A stretch of 64,000 nucleotides of DNA from Actinopolymorpha cephalotaxi (GTDB taxonomy: Bacteria > Actinomycetota > Actinomycetes > Propionibacteriales > Actinopolymorphaceae): the NCBI RefSeq assembly GCF_013408535.1, contig NZ_JACBZA010000001.1:3928850-3992849 (forward strand), written 5' to 3'. Under the pieces are notes generated by a model. That model was given only the letters and a program-made list of their open reading frames with translations, searched no databases and was not told the DNA's origin. The translations under genes and the position numbers were made by a program. Numbering within the stretch: the stretch's first letter is position 1; each line of letters opens with the position of its first letter. Below are positions 54,404 through 62,952 of this stretch, piece after piece.

Positions 54404-54434
54404 CGCGGCACCGAGCCGGACGCAGCCCGGGCAC

Positions 54435-55514
54435 TCAGTGGAGTACGGCCACCGTCATTCCCGCACCGGAGACGCCGGGGACACCGGGGAGGTCGCCGGG
54501 CACGCCGCCCGGACTCATCGCCGCCAGCGCATGGGGCACGTCCGCGAGGTCGATCAGCGTGCCCACCAGCCGGTCCGGCCGCAGGCGGCCCGCCGCCACC
54601 AGGTCGAGCATGGCGGGATACTCGTGGGCGGCCAGGCCGTGGCTGCCCACGACGTCGAGTTCGTACGCCACCACCCGGTCCATCGGCACCGGGGTCGGGC
54701 CACCGGGCAGCAACCCCACCTGGACGTGCCGGCCGCCCCGGGCCAGGCCGAGCACCGACGCCTCGCACGTGCGCGGTGAGCCCAGGCAGTCCAGCGACAC
54801 CCGTGCTCCTCCACCGGTCAGGTCGTGCACCACCGAGGCGACCGCGGCGGGTTCGGGGTCGACGGAGGCGTCCACCACCTCCGCGGCACCGAGGGCACGG
54901 GCGAGGTCGAGCGCCGCGGCCGAGACGTCCACCGCGACCACCCTGGCGCCCGCCGCCACCGCGACCTCGACCGCGGACAGCCCGGCGCCTCCGCACCCGT
55001 GCACGGCCACCCAGTCGCCCGCGCCAACCCGGCCTTGACGCAGCACCGCCCGGTAGGCCGTACCGAACCGGCAGCCCAGCCCGGCCGCGGTGGTGAACTC
55101 CAGCGCGTCCGGAAGCAACACGAGGTTGACATCGGCGTGGTCGACGACGGCGTACTCGGCGAACGAACCCCACCCGGTGAATCCGGGCTGGGTCTGCCGC
55201 GCGCAGATCTGGTGGTCGCCGCGGGCACACTGCGCGCAGGTGCCGCAGGCGTGCACGAACGGCGCGGTCACCCGCTGACCCGGCCGCCAGCCACGGACGT
55301 CCGCCCCGACCTCGACCACCACGCCCGCGAACTCGTGCCCGCCCACGTGCGGCAGGCGTACGTCGGAGTCGTGTCCCTGCCAGGCGTGCCAGTCGCTGCG
55401 GCACACCCCGGTCGCGGCCACCTCGACCACGGCGGCGTGGGGCGCGGGTCGCGGCGAAGACACCTCGCGTACGGAAACCGGCCCGCCGAAGGTGTCGTAC
55501 CAGACCGCGCGCAC
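54435..55514 (-). CDS. Zinc-dependent alcohol dehydrogenase (MDR family)
   Basis: A 359-residue medium-chain dehydrogenase/reductase that oxidises alcohols or reduces aldehydes with NAD(P). Catalytic zinc ligands are in GVCRSDWHAW (Cys), GGHEFAG (His-Glu) and later Cys; the structural zinc site is the four-Cys lobe CGTCAQCARGDHQIC. The cofactor fold is VAVHGCGGAGLSAVEVAVAAGARVVAVDVS. The GTG at 55514 lies eight bases after the guaA stop and its ribosome site overlaps the guaA end, so it is probably read with guaA. Substrate unknown. Confidence 0.88.
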   Translation of the reverse strand: MRAVWYDTFGGPVSVREVSSPRPAPHAAVVEVAATGVCRSDWHAWQGHDSDVRLPHVGGHEFAGVVVEVGADVRGWRPGQRVTAPFVHACGTCAQCARGDHQICARQTQPGFTGWGSFAEYAVVDHADVNLVLLPDALEFTTAAGLGCRFGTAYRAVLRQGRVGAGDWVAVHGCGGAGLSAVEVAVAAGARVVAVDVSAAALDLARALGAAEVVDASVDPEPAAVASVVHDLTGGGARVSLDCLGSPRTCEASVLGLARGGRHVQVGLLPGGPTPVPMDRVVAYELDVVGSHGLAAHEYPAMLDLVAAGRLRPDRLVGTLIDLADVPHALAAMSPGGVPGDLPGVPGVSGAGMTVAVLH

Positions 55515-55522
55515 CTAGCCGT

Positions 55523-57085
55523 TCACTCCCACTCGATGGTGCCGGGCGGCTTGCTGGTCACGTCGATCACGACCCGGTTGACCTCGAGGACCTCGTTGGT
55601 GATCCGGGTCGAGACGCGCTCGACCAGGTCCCACGGCAGCCGCGCCCAGTCGGCGGTCATCGCGTCCTCGCTGGTGACCGGGCGCAGCACGATCGGGTGG
55701 CCGTAGGTGCGCTGGTCGCCCTGCACGCCGACCGAGCGCACGTCGGCCAGCAGCACGACCGGGAACTGCCAGATGTCGCGGTCCAGCCCCGCAGCCGTGA
55801 GCTCCTCGCGGGCGATCGCGTCCGCCCGGCGAAGGATGTCCAGGCGCTCGCGGGTGACCTCGCCGATGATGCGGATGCCGAGGCCCGGGCCGGGGAACGG
55901 CTGGCGCCACACCATCGACGGGGGCAGGCCGAGCTGCTCGCCGACCGCGCGTACCTCGTCCTTGAACAGCGTGCGCAGCGGCTCGATCAGCTCGAAGCGC
56001 AGGTCGTCGGGAAGCCCGCCGACGTTGTGGTGGGACTTGATGTTGGACGTGCCCGCTCCGCCGCCGGACTCTACGACGTCGGGGTAGAGCGTGCCCTGCA
56101 CGAGGAAGGCCACCGCGGCCTCGCCCTCGGACAGGTCGCCGAACACCCGCACCTCGGCGGCCTCGAACGTACGGATGAACTCCCGGCCGATGATCTTGCG
56201 TTTCTGCTCCGGGTCGGCCACGCCGTCGAGCGCGCCGAGGAACTGGTCGGAGGCGTCGACCACGTCCAGGTCGCTGAACACCGCCTCGAAGTCCCGCTTG
56301 ACCTGTTCGGTCTCGCCGAGCCGCATCATCCCGTGGTCGACGTACACGCAGGTGAGCCGGTCGCCGATGGCGCGCTCCACGATCGCGGCGGCGACCGCCG
56401 AGTCGACGCCTCCGGACAGCGCGCACAGTGCGCGTCCCTCGCCCACCTGCCGGCGGATCAGCTCGACCTGCTCGTCGATGATGTTGAGCATCGTCCAGGT
56501 CGGCTGGCAGCCGGCGATCTCCAGCAGGAAGTGCTCGAGCACCTTCTGACCGTGTTCGGTGTGCAGCACCTCCGGGTGCCACTGCACGCCGGCCTGGCCG
56601 CGGCGGAGGTTCTCGAACGCCGCCACCGGCGTGGTCGCGGTCGCGGCGAGTACGTCGAAGCCCGCGGGCGCCGCGGTCACCGAGTCGCCGTGCGACATCC
56701 AGACCGTGTGCTCGGCCGGCAGGTCCGCGAGCAGCGTGCCGGGCTCGGTGACGTCGACGCGGGTACGGCCGTACTCGCGGGCACCGGTGTGCGCCACCTC
56801 CCCGCCGAGGCTGCGGGCCATCGCCTGGAAGCCGTAGCAGATGCCGAACGCCGGCACCCCAGCCTCGAACAGCGCCGGATCGACCTGCGGCGCGCCGGGT
56901 GCGTAGACCGACGCCGGGCCACCGGACAGGATGATCGCCTTCGGCTTGCGGGCGAGGATGTCCGCCACCGGCGTGGAGTGCGGAACGATCTCGGAGTAGA
57001 CCCGCGCCTCGCGCACCCGGCGGGCGATGAGCTGGGCGTACTGCGCGCCGTAGTCGACGACGAGAACGAGGTCGTGATCGGTCAC
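55523..57085 (-). CDS. guaA: GMP synthase (glutamine-hydrolysing)
   Basis: It converts XMP to GMP with ATP and glutamine. 520 residues, normal length. The N-terminal class I glutamine amidotransferase has nucleophile Cys in [16 protein letters not shown] and the catalytic His in [13 protein letters not shown]. The ATP pyrophosphatase domain has [13 protein letters not shown] (P-loop). The C-terminal dimerisation domain ends [30 protein letters not shown]. The GTG at 57085 has AAAGG upstream. It is divergent from the ABC/FtsX genes. Confidence 0.96.
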   Translation of the reverse strand: MTDHDLVLVVDYGAQYAQLIARRVREARVYSEIVPHSTPVADILARKPKAIILSGGPASVYAPGAPQVDPALFEAGVPAFGICYGFQAMARSLGGEVAHTGAREYGRTRVDVTEPGTLLADLPAEHTVWMSHGDSVTAAPAGFDVLAATATTPVAAFENLRRGQAGVQWHPEVLHTEHGQKVLEHFLLEIAGCQPTWTMLNIIDEQVELIRRQVGEGRALCALSGGVDSAVAAAIVERAIGDRLTCVYVDHGMMRLGETEQVKRDFEAVFSDLDVVDASDQFLGALDGVADPEQKRKIIGREFIRTFEAAEVRVFGDLSEGEAAVAFLVQGTLYPDVVESGGGAGTSNIKSHHNVGGLPDDLRFELIEPLRTLFKDEVRAVGEQLGLPPSMVWRQPFPGPGLGIRIIGEVTRERLDILRRADAIAREELTAAGLDRDIWQFPVVLLADVRSVGVQGDQRTYGHPIVLRPVTSEDAMTADWARLPWDLVERVSTRITNEVLEVNRVVIDVTSKPPGTIEWE

Positions 57086-57365
57086 GATGGCCTTTCGTAC
57101 GGGCGTGCACCAACTGCATCGACTGCGCCGGCTGCACCGGCTGTACTGACCTCCGCGAGTCTAGTGGGGCACTCGGGCGATCACGGGTGCGAGGTGATCG
57201 GCGGCCCGGTGTGGCTCCGGTGCGGCTCCGGCGTGGTCCGGGGCGGAGCGCGATCCCGTACGCCGGAGGTATGACGACCGGGGCGACCGTACGCGCATCC
57301 GGCGCTACCCAGACGCACCTTGCCGACGACGCGGCGGGGTACGCGCCGCCGAAAGACTTGCCGGC
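57086..57365. promoter_or_regulatory. Divergent region between guaA and the ABC-ATPase gene
   Basis: 280 bases, likely holding two promoters. A short basic open frame (57271-) has no family look. No convincing -35/-10 pair, guanine/purine riboswitch or strong dyad was found. Confidence 0.3.
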
Positions 57366-58205
57366 ATGCAGATGAACCAGTCCTCCGGCCCCGGCGAAAT
57401 CCCCGGCGGCACCGGCGGCACCGGCCGGCAGAGGCCGCCACACCCGCCGTTCGTACCGGCGCTGTCCGGCCACGGCCTGGAGAAGCGATTCGGTACGACC
57501 GTCGCCCTGGCCGACGTGAGCCTCACCGTGGGCCGGGCCGAGTCGGTGGCGATCATGGGCCCGAGCGGCTCGGGCAAGTCCACCCTGTTGCACTGCCTGG
57601 CCGGGATCATCCGGCCCGACGCCGGGGAGGTGGTCCTGCACGACGCCGGCCGGACCGGGAGAAGCGGCGGCGAGAGCGGGGCCGGCGAGCGGCGGGTGGA
57701 CAGCATGAGCGAACGCGAACGAAGCCGACTGCGGCGGACGCGGTTCGGGTTCGTCTTCCAGTTCGCCCAGTTGCTGCCCGAACTGCCGGCCGAGGAGAAC
57801 ATCGCCCTGCCGCTGATGCTCGGCGGAACGCCCCGGCGGGCGGCGGTCGCCACCGCGCACGCCTGGCTGGAGCCGCTCGGCCTGGCCGGCATGGAGAAAC
57901 GCCGTCCGGGAGAGCTCTCCGGAGGTCAGGCACAACGCGTCGCCCTCGCCCGCGCCCTGGTCATCGAACCCGCCGTCGTGTTCGCCGACGAGCCCACCGG
58001 CGCCCTGGACCAGGCGACCGGCGAGGAGACCATGCGGCTGCTGGTGTCGACCAGCCGGGCCAACGGCGCCGCCCTGGTGGTCGTGACGCACGACCCGAAC
58101 GTCGCCGCCGCCTGCGACCGGGTCGTGGAAGTACGCGACGGCCGGCTGCTGACGCCGGTCGGCTCGGCGGCGGGCGCCCGCTCCGGGACGGGGGCGTACC
58201 GATGA
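57366..58205 (+). CDS. ABC transporter ATP-binding protein (MacB/LolD type)
   Basis: A 279-residue ATPase that energises the FtsX-like protein next to it. Walker A is GPSGSGKSTLLHC, the Q loop is in FGFVFQFAQLLPELPAEEN, the signature LSGGQAQRVALARAL, Walker B VVFADEPTGALD and the H loop VVVTHDPN. The N-terminal ~40 residues are a Gly/Pro-rich extension. The stop overlaps the permease start as ATGA. A Gly/Ser/Glu insertion lies between Walker A and the Q loop. Confidence 0.9.
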   Translation: MQMNQSSGPGEIPGGTGGTGRQRPPHPPFVPALSGHGLEKRFGTTVALADVSLTVGRAESVAIMGPSGSGKSTLLHCLAGIIRPDAGEVVLHDAGRTGRSGGESGAGERRVDSMSERERSRLRRTRFGFVFQFAQLLPELPAEENIALPLMLGGTPRRAAVATAHAWLEPLGLAGMEKRRPGELSGGQAQRVALARALVIEPAVVFADEPTGALDQATGEETMRLLVSTSRANGAALVVVTHDPNVAAACDRVVEVRDGRLLTPVGSAAGARSGTGAYR

Positions 58206-60217
58206 CCAGTGTCAACCTCAGCTTGCGCCTGCTGCGGGCCGGCGGCCGGCGCGGGTTGCTCGCCGTCGGCCTGACGGCCGGCGCGGTCGCGGTGTGCACG
58301 GCGTTGCTGCTCGCCGCCGTCGCCGCCAACGTCGCGTTCGCCGGCCGCGCGGACCGGGACGCCTGGCGCCATCCCGGCGACGCCGCCGCGCCGGCGAGAG
58401 CCGTGGCCCTGGAGGGCACCAGCCTGGACTACGTACGCGGGCAGGTGATGACCGTGGTCGACCTGGCCGCCCTCCGCGGCGCCGACACCTCCGCGGGCAC
58501 CGGCGCGCTGCCCGCACCGCCCGGCATGCCCCGCTTCCCGGCACCGGGCGAGGTCTGGATGTCACCCGCGCTCGCCCGGCTGGCCGCCTCGTTGCCGCCC
58601 GGCCGGCTCGCCGACCGGTTCCCCACACGTACTCCCACCGGCCTGCTGGGTGACGACGCACTCGTCCACGGCGACGAACTCGTCGCGGTCGTCGGCCGGC
58701 ACGCGGACGACCCGGCCATGCACGGCGACCGCACCGACCTTGCGGACGCCTCCAGCCCGACTCCGATCGCGTCCTTCGACGACGGGCGGCCCAACCACGC
58801 CGCCGGCTTCTACCGCATCCTCACCGGGCTGGCCACCGTGCTGCTCGGCGTACCTCTGCTGGTCTTCGGTGGCGCCGCCGCCCGGCTCACCGTGGCCCGT
58901 CGTGACCAGCGGCTCGCGGCCCTGCGGCTCGTCGGTGCCACGCCGGGCCAGGTGGTGGCGATGACGGTGGCCGAGTCGATGGTGACGGCGTTCGCCGGCG
59001 CCCTCGCCGGAGCACTGCTGTACGTCGCGATGATCCCGGGACTGACCCGGATCTCGATCTCCGGCGGGACCTGGGCGGCCGGCGACCTCTGGGTCGGTGT
59101 GCCGCTGATCCTCGCCGTCGTGGCGGCGGTGGTCGTGCTGGTCGGGGTGAGCGCGGTGGCGGGCCTGCGCCGGGTCGTCGTCAGTCCGCTGGGTGTCGCC
59201 CGGCGGCAGACGCCTCCGGCCCTGCGCGCCGTCCGGGTCCTCGCGTTCGTGGCGGCGGTGCTGGGATTCCTGTTTGCCAGCAAGCTGCTGCAGGGCTCGA
59301 TGGCCACCGTCTTCACGGTGATCGTGGTGATGCTCGCCGTCGGGTTCTGGACCCTCAACCTGGTCGGGCCCTGGGTGGTCGGGCTGATCGGCCGGATCGC
59401 GGCCGCTGGTGCTCGCCGGCCGGCCCGGCTGCTCGCGGGACGCCGGCTCGTGGACGACCCCCGCGCGGCCTGGCGAACGGTGAACGGCATCGCGCTGACC
59501 GGGTTCGTCGCCGGGTTCACCGTGCTGCTGAACCCCGGACCGGGCGGGCTCGGCCACGACGATGACCTGCGGGCCCGGGTCCCGGCCCAGCACGCGTCCG
59601 CCGTGGTCGCCGGCGCCCGGGAGCGGCTGGCCGGCATTCCGGGCGTTCGGGTGCGGCTCGCCGATCCGGTGAAGTCCGGGAGCGGCGCACCTGCCTACCG
59701 TTCGGTGGTCGTCAGGGTGCCCGGTGGGCAGGACCGAACCGACCAGGTGCGTACGTCGCTCGCCGGGCTGGTGCCCGGCCGGCCGTTCGCCAGCCCGGCG
59801 GACGCCGACCTCGGCGGTGAGCAGCTGCTGGCCGACATCCAGACCGGCGCGCGCACCGTCCTGATCGCGTCGTTCCTGCTGGGTACGGTCAGCGCGGGCA
59901 TCACCGGCGTCTCCTCGATCCTGGACCGGCGGCAGACGTTCGCACTGTTGCGGTTGGCGGGTACGCCGCTGAAGGTGCTGGACGCCGCCAGGCGCCGCGA
60001 GACGCTCATCCCGCTGGTGGTGATGGGCGGCGGCGCACTGGTGACCGGGATGGTGATGGCCGCGCCGTTCGCGCTGGCCAACCCGGTACGGCCCGAGGGG
60101 CTGACGACGCTCGCTCTCACCGTGCTCGGCGGCCTGGTCGCGGTGATCGGCGCCAGCGAGCTGAGCCGGCCGTTCCTGCGCGCGGTCACGGCCGACCCCG
60201 CACCCCGTCCGGACTGA
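58202..60217 (+). CDS. FtsX-like ABC transporter permease
   Basis: A 671-residue membrane protein. An N-terminal helix (RGLLAVGLTAGAVAVCTALLLAAVAANVAFA) is followed by an extracytoplasmic domain (~45-205). A first FtsX core follows (FYRILTGLATVLLGVPLLVFGGAAARLTVARRDQRLAALRLVGATPGQV, then helices), more helices to ~430, a second soluble domain, and a last FtsX core (LLGTVSAGITGVSSILDRRQTFALLRLAGTPLKVLDAARRRETLIPLVVMGGGALVTGMVMAAPF). The duplicated FtsX arrangement is that of mechanotransmission or antimicrobial-peptide-resistance transporters. No sensor kinase is adjacent. Translation is coupled to the ATPase gene. A hairpin follows. Confidence 0.85.
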   Translation: MTSVNLSLRLLRAGGRRGLLAVGLTAGAVAVCTALLLAAVAANVAFAGRADRDAWRHPGDAAAPARAVALEGTSLDYVRGQVMTVVDLAALRGADTSAGTGALPAPPGMPRFPAPGEVWMSPALARLAASLPPGRLADRFPTRTPTGLLGDDALVHGDELVAVVGRHADDPAMHGDRTDLADASSPTPIASFDDGRPNHAAGFYRILTGLATVLLGVPLLVFGGAAARLTVARRDQRLAALRLVGATPGQVVAMTVAESMVTAFAGALAGALLYVAMIPGLTRISISGGTWAAGDLWVGVPLILAVVAAVVVLVGVSAVAGLRRVVVSPLGVARRQTPPALRAVRVLAFVAAVLGFLFASKLLQGSMATVFTVIVVMLAVGFWTLNLVGPWVVGLIGRIAAAGARRPARLLAGRRLVDDPRAAWRTVNGIALTGFVAGFTVLLNPGPGGLGHDDDLRARVPAQHASAVVAGARERLAGIPGVRVRLADPVKSGSGAPAYRSVVVRVPGGQDRTDQVRTSLAGLVPGRPFASPADADLGGEQLLADIQTGARTVLIASFLLGTVSAGITGVSSILDRRQTFALLRLAGTPLKVLDAARRRETLIPLVVMGGGALVTGMVMAAPFALANPVRPEGLTTLALTVLGGLVAVIGASELSRPFLRAVTADPAPRPD

Positions 60218-60366
60218 CCGCTTCGCCCGGCAACTCCCGCGTTCCAGGCCGTAACCGGATGTGAACTCGGTCGTTCATCCACACAGAACGGTGCGACTCC
60301 GGGCAACCGGACAACGCCGTCAGTGCGACGGGCACCGCTCGCGGCCTCGCGGACCGTCGCACCGGA

Positions 60367-60399
60367 GGACCCGGCTCCCCGCCTGCTGGAGCCGGGTCC
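60367..60399 (+). terminator. Hairpin terminator after the ABC/FtsX pair
   Basis: GGACCCGGCTCC (60367-60378) pairs perfectly over 12 bp with GGAGCCGGGTCC (60388-60399) around a 9-base loop, followed by TTCG. Confidence 0.8.
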
Positions 60400-60483
60400 T
60401 TCGACCTGTCCGCAACATGTCCGGGCAGATGATCAGCGCCGCCGAAACGGAACCCGTACCAGAAACGAGACGTCTGAACCGGC

Positions 60484-61053
60484 ATGATGCTTTCCGTACT
60501 TCGACGCGGTGCGCCGCTGGCCGCACTCATGGGGGTTCTCGTTCTCGGCATGGCAGCATGCGGGACCGAGCGAGCGCCGACCACGGAGGCACAGGCAACG
60601 TCCACGCCCACCAACAGTGCGCACCCGACCCCGGGACCCACCATGAACTCCTCGCTTTCCCTGCACCGCACGGGAGGCGTCGCCGGCTTCAACGACAAGC
60701 TCGTCGTCGAAGCCGACGGCAGCGCCACCCTCACCAGCCGGGGCAAGGAGCCCTTCACGTGCAGCGTGAAGTCGGCGACGATGACCCGGATCGCCGCGAC
60801 CGCCGACCGGGCCGAGAAGGCCCCCCGGCCCAAGGCGGCGCAGGAGAACAAGAAGAAGCTGCACACGCCCACGCCGGACGCGATCCACCTCTACCTCACC
60901 GTGGGCGAGGAGCAGATCTCCTACGAGGACATCAAGGGTGCCGACCAGTCCTACCGCGACCTGTTCGACCTGATGAACGACGTGATGAGCTCGGCGTCCA
61001 CCCTGCGCAAGGGCGGCGACGGCGCGGCGCAGTCCGGATCCGTCTGCACGTAA
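60484..61053 (+). CDS. Small secreted lipoprotein of unknown function
   Basis: A 189-residue protein. The signal peptide ends with a lipobox-like GMAAC (LMGVLVLGMAACGTE). A Thr/Pro-rich linker leads to a ~130-residue beta-rich domain (SLSLHRTGGVAGFNDKLVVEADGSATLTSRGKEPFTCSVKS) and ends GSVCT. The start is an ATG pair at 60484 (MMLSVL) without a clear ribosome site. The pattern resembles actinobacterial lipoproteins that carry META-like or inhibitor domains, but I cannot name it. Confidence 0.75.
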   Translation: MMLSVLRRGAPLAALMGVLVLGMAACGTERAPTTEAQATSTPTNSAHPTPGPTMNSSLSLHRTGGVAGFNDKLVVEADGSATLTSRGKEPFTCSVKSATMTRIAATADRAEKAPRPKAAQENKKKLHTPTPDAIHLYLTVGEEQISYEDIKGADQSYRDLFDLMNDVMSSASTLRKGGDGAAQSGSVCT

Positions 61054-61104
61054 GGCATCTCGACGTCGTACGCCTGTAAGACATCTCGGCGTCGCGGGCA
61101 GGTG

Positions 61105-62952
61105 TCAACCTCGCCTTGCCCGCGGCGAGGTGAGGCGCAGGGCACCGGGCGCGCTCGCCGGTACGACCGGGCGCCGCGGTGCCACCGGCTCGATCCGCTG
61201 GTAGCCCCCACCGAGCTCCGGTCGCGGGTCGGCCTCGCCGCGGTTGGGCCAGTACGCCACCGCCCGCTCCGCCTGCGCGGTGATTGTCAAGGACGGGTTG
61301 ACACCGAGGTTGGCCGACACCGCGGCTCCGTCGAGCACGTGCAGCCCGGGGTGCCCGTACACCCGTTGGTAACCGTCCACGACACCACGGCCGGCGTCCG
61401 CGCCGATCACACACCCGCCGATGATGTGCGCGGTGATCGGCATGTCGACCACCTCACCGAGCGTCCCGCCCGGCGTACCCCCCACCAGCTCCGCCAGCCG
61501 GCGGACCACCTGGTTGGCCACCGGGATCCAGGTCGGGTTGGGCTCGCCGTGTCCCTGCCGGGAGGTGAGCCGCCAGCCGAGGACACCGCGCCGCAGCCGT
61601 ACGGTCAGGGAGTTGTCCAGCGACTGCATGACCAGCGCGATGACCGTGCGTTCGGACCAGTGCCGCAGGTTGGCCAGCCGGGCCAGGTCACCCGGGTGGC
61701 GGGCCGCCTGGCGCAGCCACGTCACCCAGCGGCGACTGCCGGCACTGCCGTCTCCGCCGTCGGTGAGTACCGTCTGCAGCAGCCCCATCGCGTTGCTGCC
61801 CTTGCCGTACCGCACCGGCTCGATGTGCGTGTGGGGATCGGGGTGGAACGACGAGGAGATCGCGACGCCGCGCGAGTAGTCGGTCTCGCGTCCCTTGGCG
61901 ATCGCACCCAGGATCGACTCGGAGTTGGTCCGCGTGAGTACGCCCAACCTGTCGGAGAGGTGGGGCAGCCGGCCCTCGGCCTTCATCCGGTGCAGGAGCC
62001 GCTGGGTGCCGAGCGCGCCCGCGGCGAACACCACCTGGTCGGCGTGGAAGGTCTGCCGCGCCCGGTCGCCGCGCAGCCGGTCGCGGCGGGGCCGCCCGCC
62101 GCGCGTCGGCTCGGTGTCCACGGCGTACCCGCCGCCCGCCAACGGGCGTACCGCCGTCACGGTGGTGAGCGGATGCACCTTCGCGCCGGCCTCCTCGGCG
62201 AGGTAGAGGTAGTTGGTGGTCAGGGTGTTCTTGGCGTTGTGCCGGCAGCCGGTCATGCACTCACCGCACTCGATGCAGGAACGCCGGCGGGGCCCCGCGC
62301 CACCGAAGTAGGGGTCGTCGACCTCGGTGCCCGGCGGCGTGCCCGGCCGGCCGAAGAAGACCCCGACCGGCGTCTGCCGGAAGGTGTCCCCTACGCCCAT
62401 CTCCTCGGCGATCTTGCGCATCACCACGTCGGAGGGCGTCATGGTGGGGTTGACGGTGACGCCGAGCATCCGCTTGGCCTGGTCGTAGTGGGGAGCGAGC
62501 TCGGCCCGCCAGTCGGTCAGCCCGCGCCACTGCGGGTCGTCGTAGAACTCCGCCAGGGGTTCGTACAACGTGTTGGCGTAGACCAGTGAGCCACCACCGA
62601 CCCCCGCCCCGGACAGCACCAGAACGTCACGCAGCAAGGTGATTCGCTGGATGCCGAGGCAGCCGAGGCGGGGCGCGAAGAGGAAGTCGCGGAGTCGCCA
62701 GGACGTCCGCGGCAGCTTCCGTACGCCGTCGTCCTCCGGGGCTCCGGCGACTCCCCCGCCGGCGCCGCGCGAGCCCTCGACGCCGTGGTCGGCGGTGCTC
62801 GCGTCGGCGAACCTCGCACCCGCCTCGAGCACGCCGACCCGGTAGCCCTTCTCCGTGAGCCGGAGGGCGGCGACACTTCCACCGAACCCGGAACCCACCA
62901 CCACGACGTCGTAGTGCGGCATCCGCGGGTCGCGGCGCCGACGGCGGCCCAT
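61105..62952 (-). CDS. GMC-family FAD oxidoreductase (cholesterol-oxidase-like)
   Basis: A 615-residue flavoenzyme oxidising an alcohol. The FAD fold is YDVVVVGSGFGGSVAALRLTEKG, with AGVGGGSLVYANTLYEPL and, near the C-terminus, IIGGCVIGADAGRGVVDGYQRVYGHPGLHVLDGAAVSANLGVNPSLTITAQAERAV. A Cys-rich segment CIECGECMTGCRHNAKNTLTTNYL resembles those of actinobacterial cholesterol-oxidase-type GMC proteins. The ATG at 62952 overlaps the aldehyde dehydrogenase stop by one base (TGATG), so the pair is coupled. An ATG at 62922 (MPHYDVV) is possible. Together they could oxidise an alcohol to an acid through an aldehyde. Substrate unknown. Confidence 0.85.
   Translation of the reverse strand: MGRRRRRDPRMPHYDVVVVGSGFGGSVAALRLTEKGYRVGVLEAGARFADASTADHGVEGSRGAGGGVAGAPEDDGVRKLPRTSWRLRDFLFAPRLGCLGIQRITLLRDVLVLSGAGVGGGSLVYANTLYEPLAEFYDDPQWRGLTDWRAELAPHYDQAKRMLGVTVNPTMTPSDVVMRKIAEEMGVGDTFRQTPVGVFFGRPGTPPGTEVDDPYFGGAGPRRRSCIECGECMTGCRHNAKNTLTTNYLYLAEEAGAKVHPLTTVTAVRPLAGGGYAVDTEPTRGGRPRRDRLRGDRARQTFHADQVVFAAGALGTQRLLHRMKAEGRLPHLSDRLGVLTRTNSESILGAIAKGRETDYSRGVAISSSFHPDPHTHIEPVRYGKGSNAMGLLQTVLTDGGDGSAGSRRWVTWLRQAARHPGDLARLANLRHWSERTVIALVMQSLDNSLTVRLRRGVLGWRLTSRQGHGEPNPTWIPVANQVVRRLAELVGGTPGGTLGEVVDMPITAHIIGGCVIGADAGRGVVDGYQRVYGHPGLHVLDGAAVSANLGVNPSLTITAQAERAVAYWPNRGEADPRPELGGGYQRIEPVAPRRPVVPASAPGALRLTSPRARRG

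Noticed and set aside
52696-55038. Plus-strand open frame of 780 codons running through element 2
   Set aside because: Begins by overlapping the small PspC gene in another frame and runs antisense to the GST and dehydrogenase genes; no family resemblance.
55515-58091. Long minus-strand open frame of 858 codons across guaA and the ABC gene
   Set aside because: Low-complexity Arg/Gly/Ala-rich shadow of guaA and of the opposite-strand ABC gene. guaA in the other frame has all motifs.
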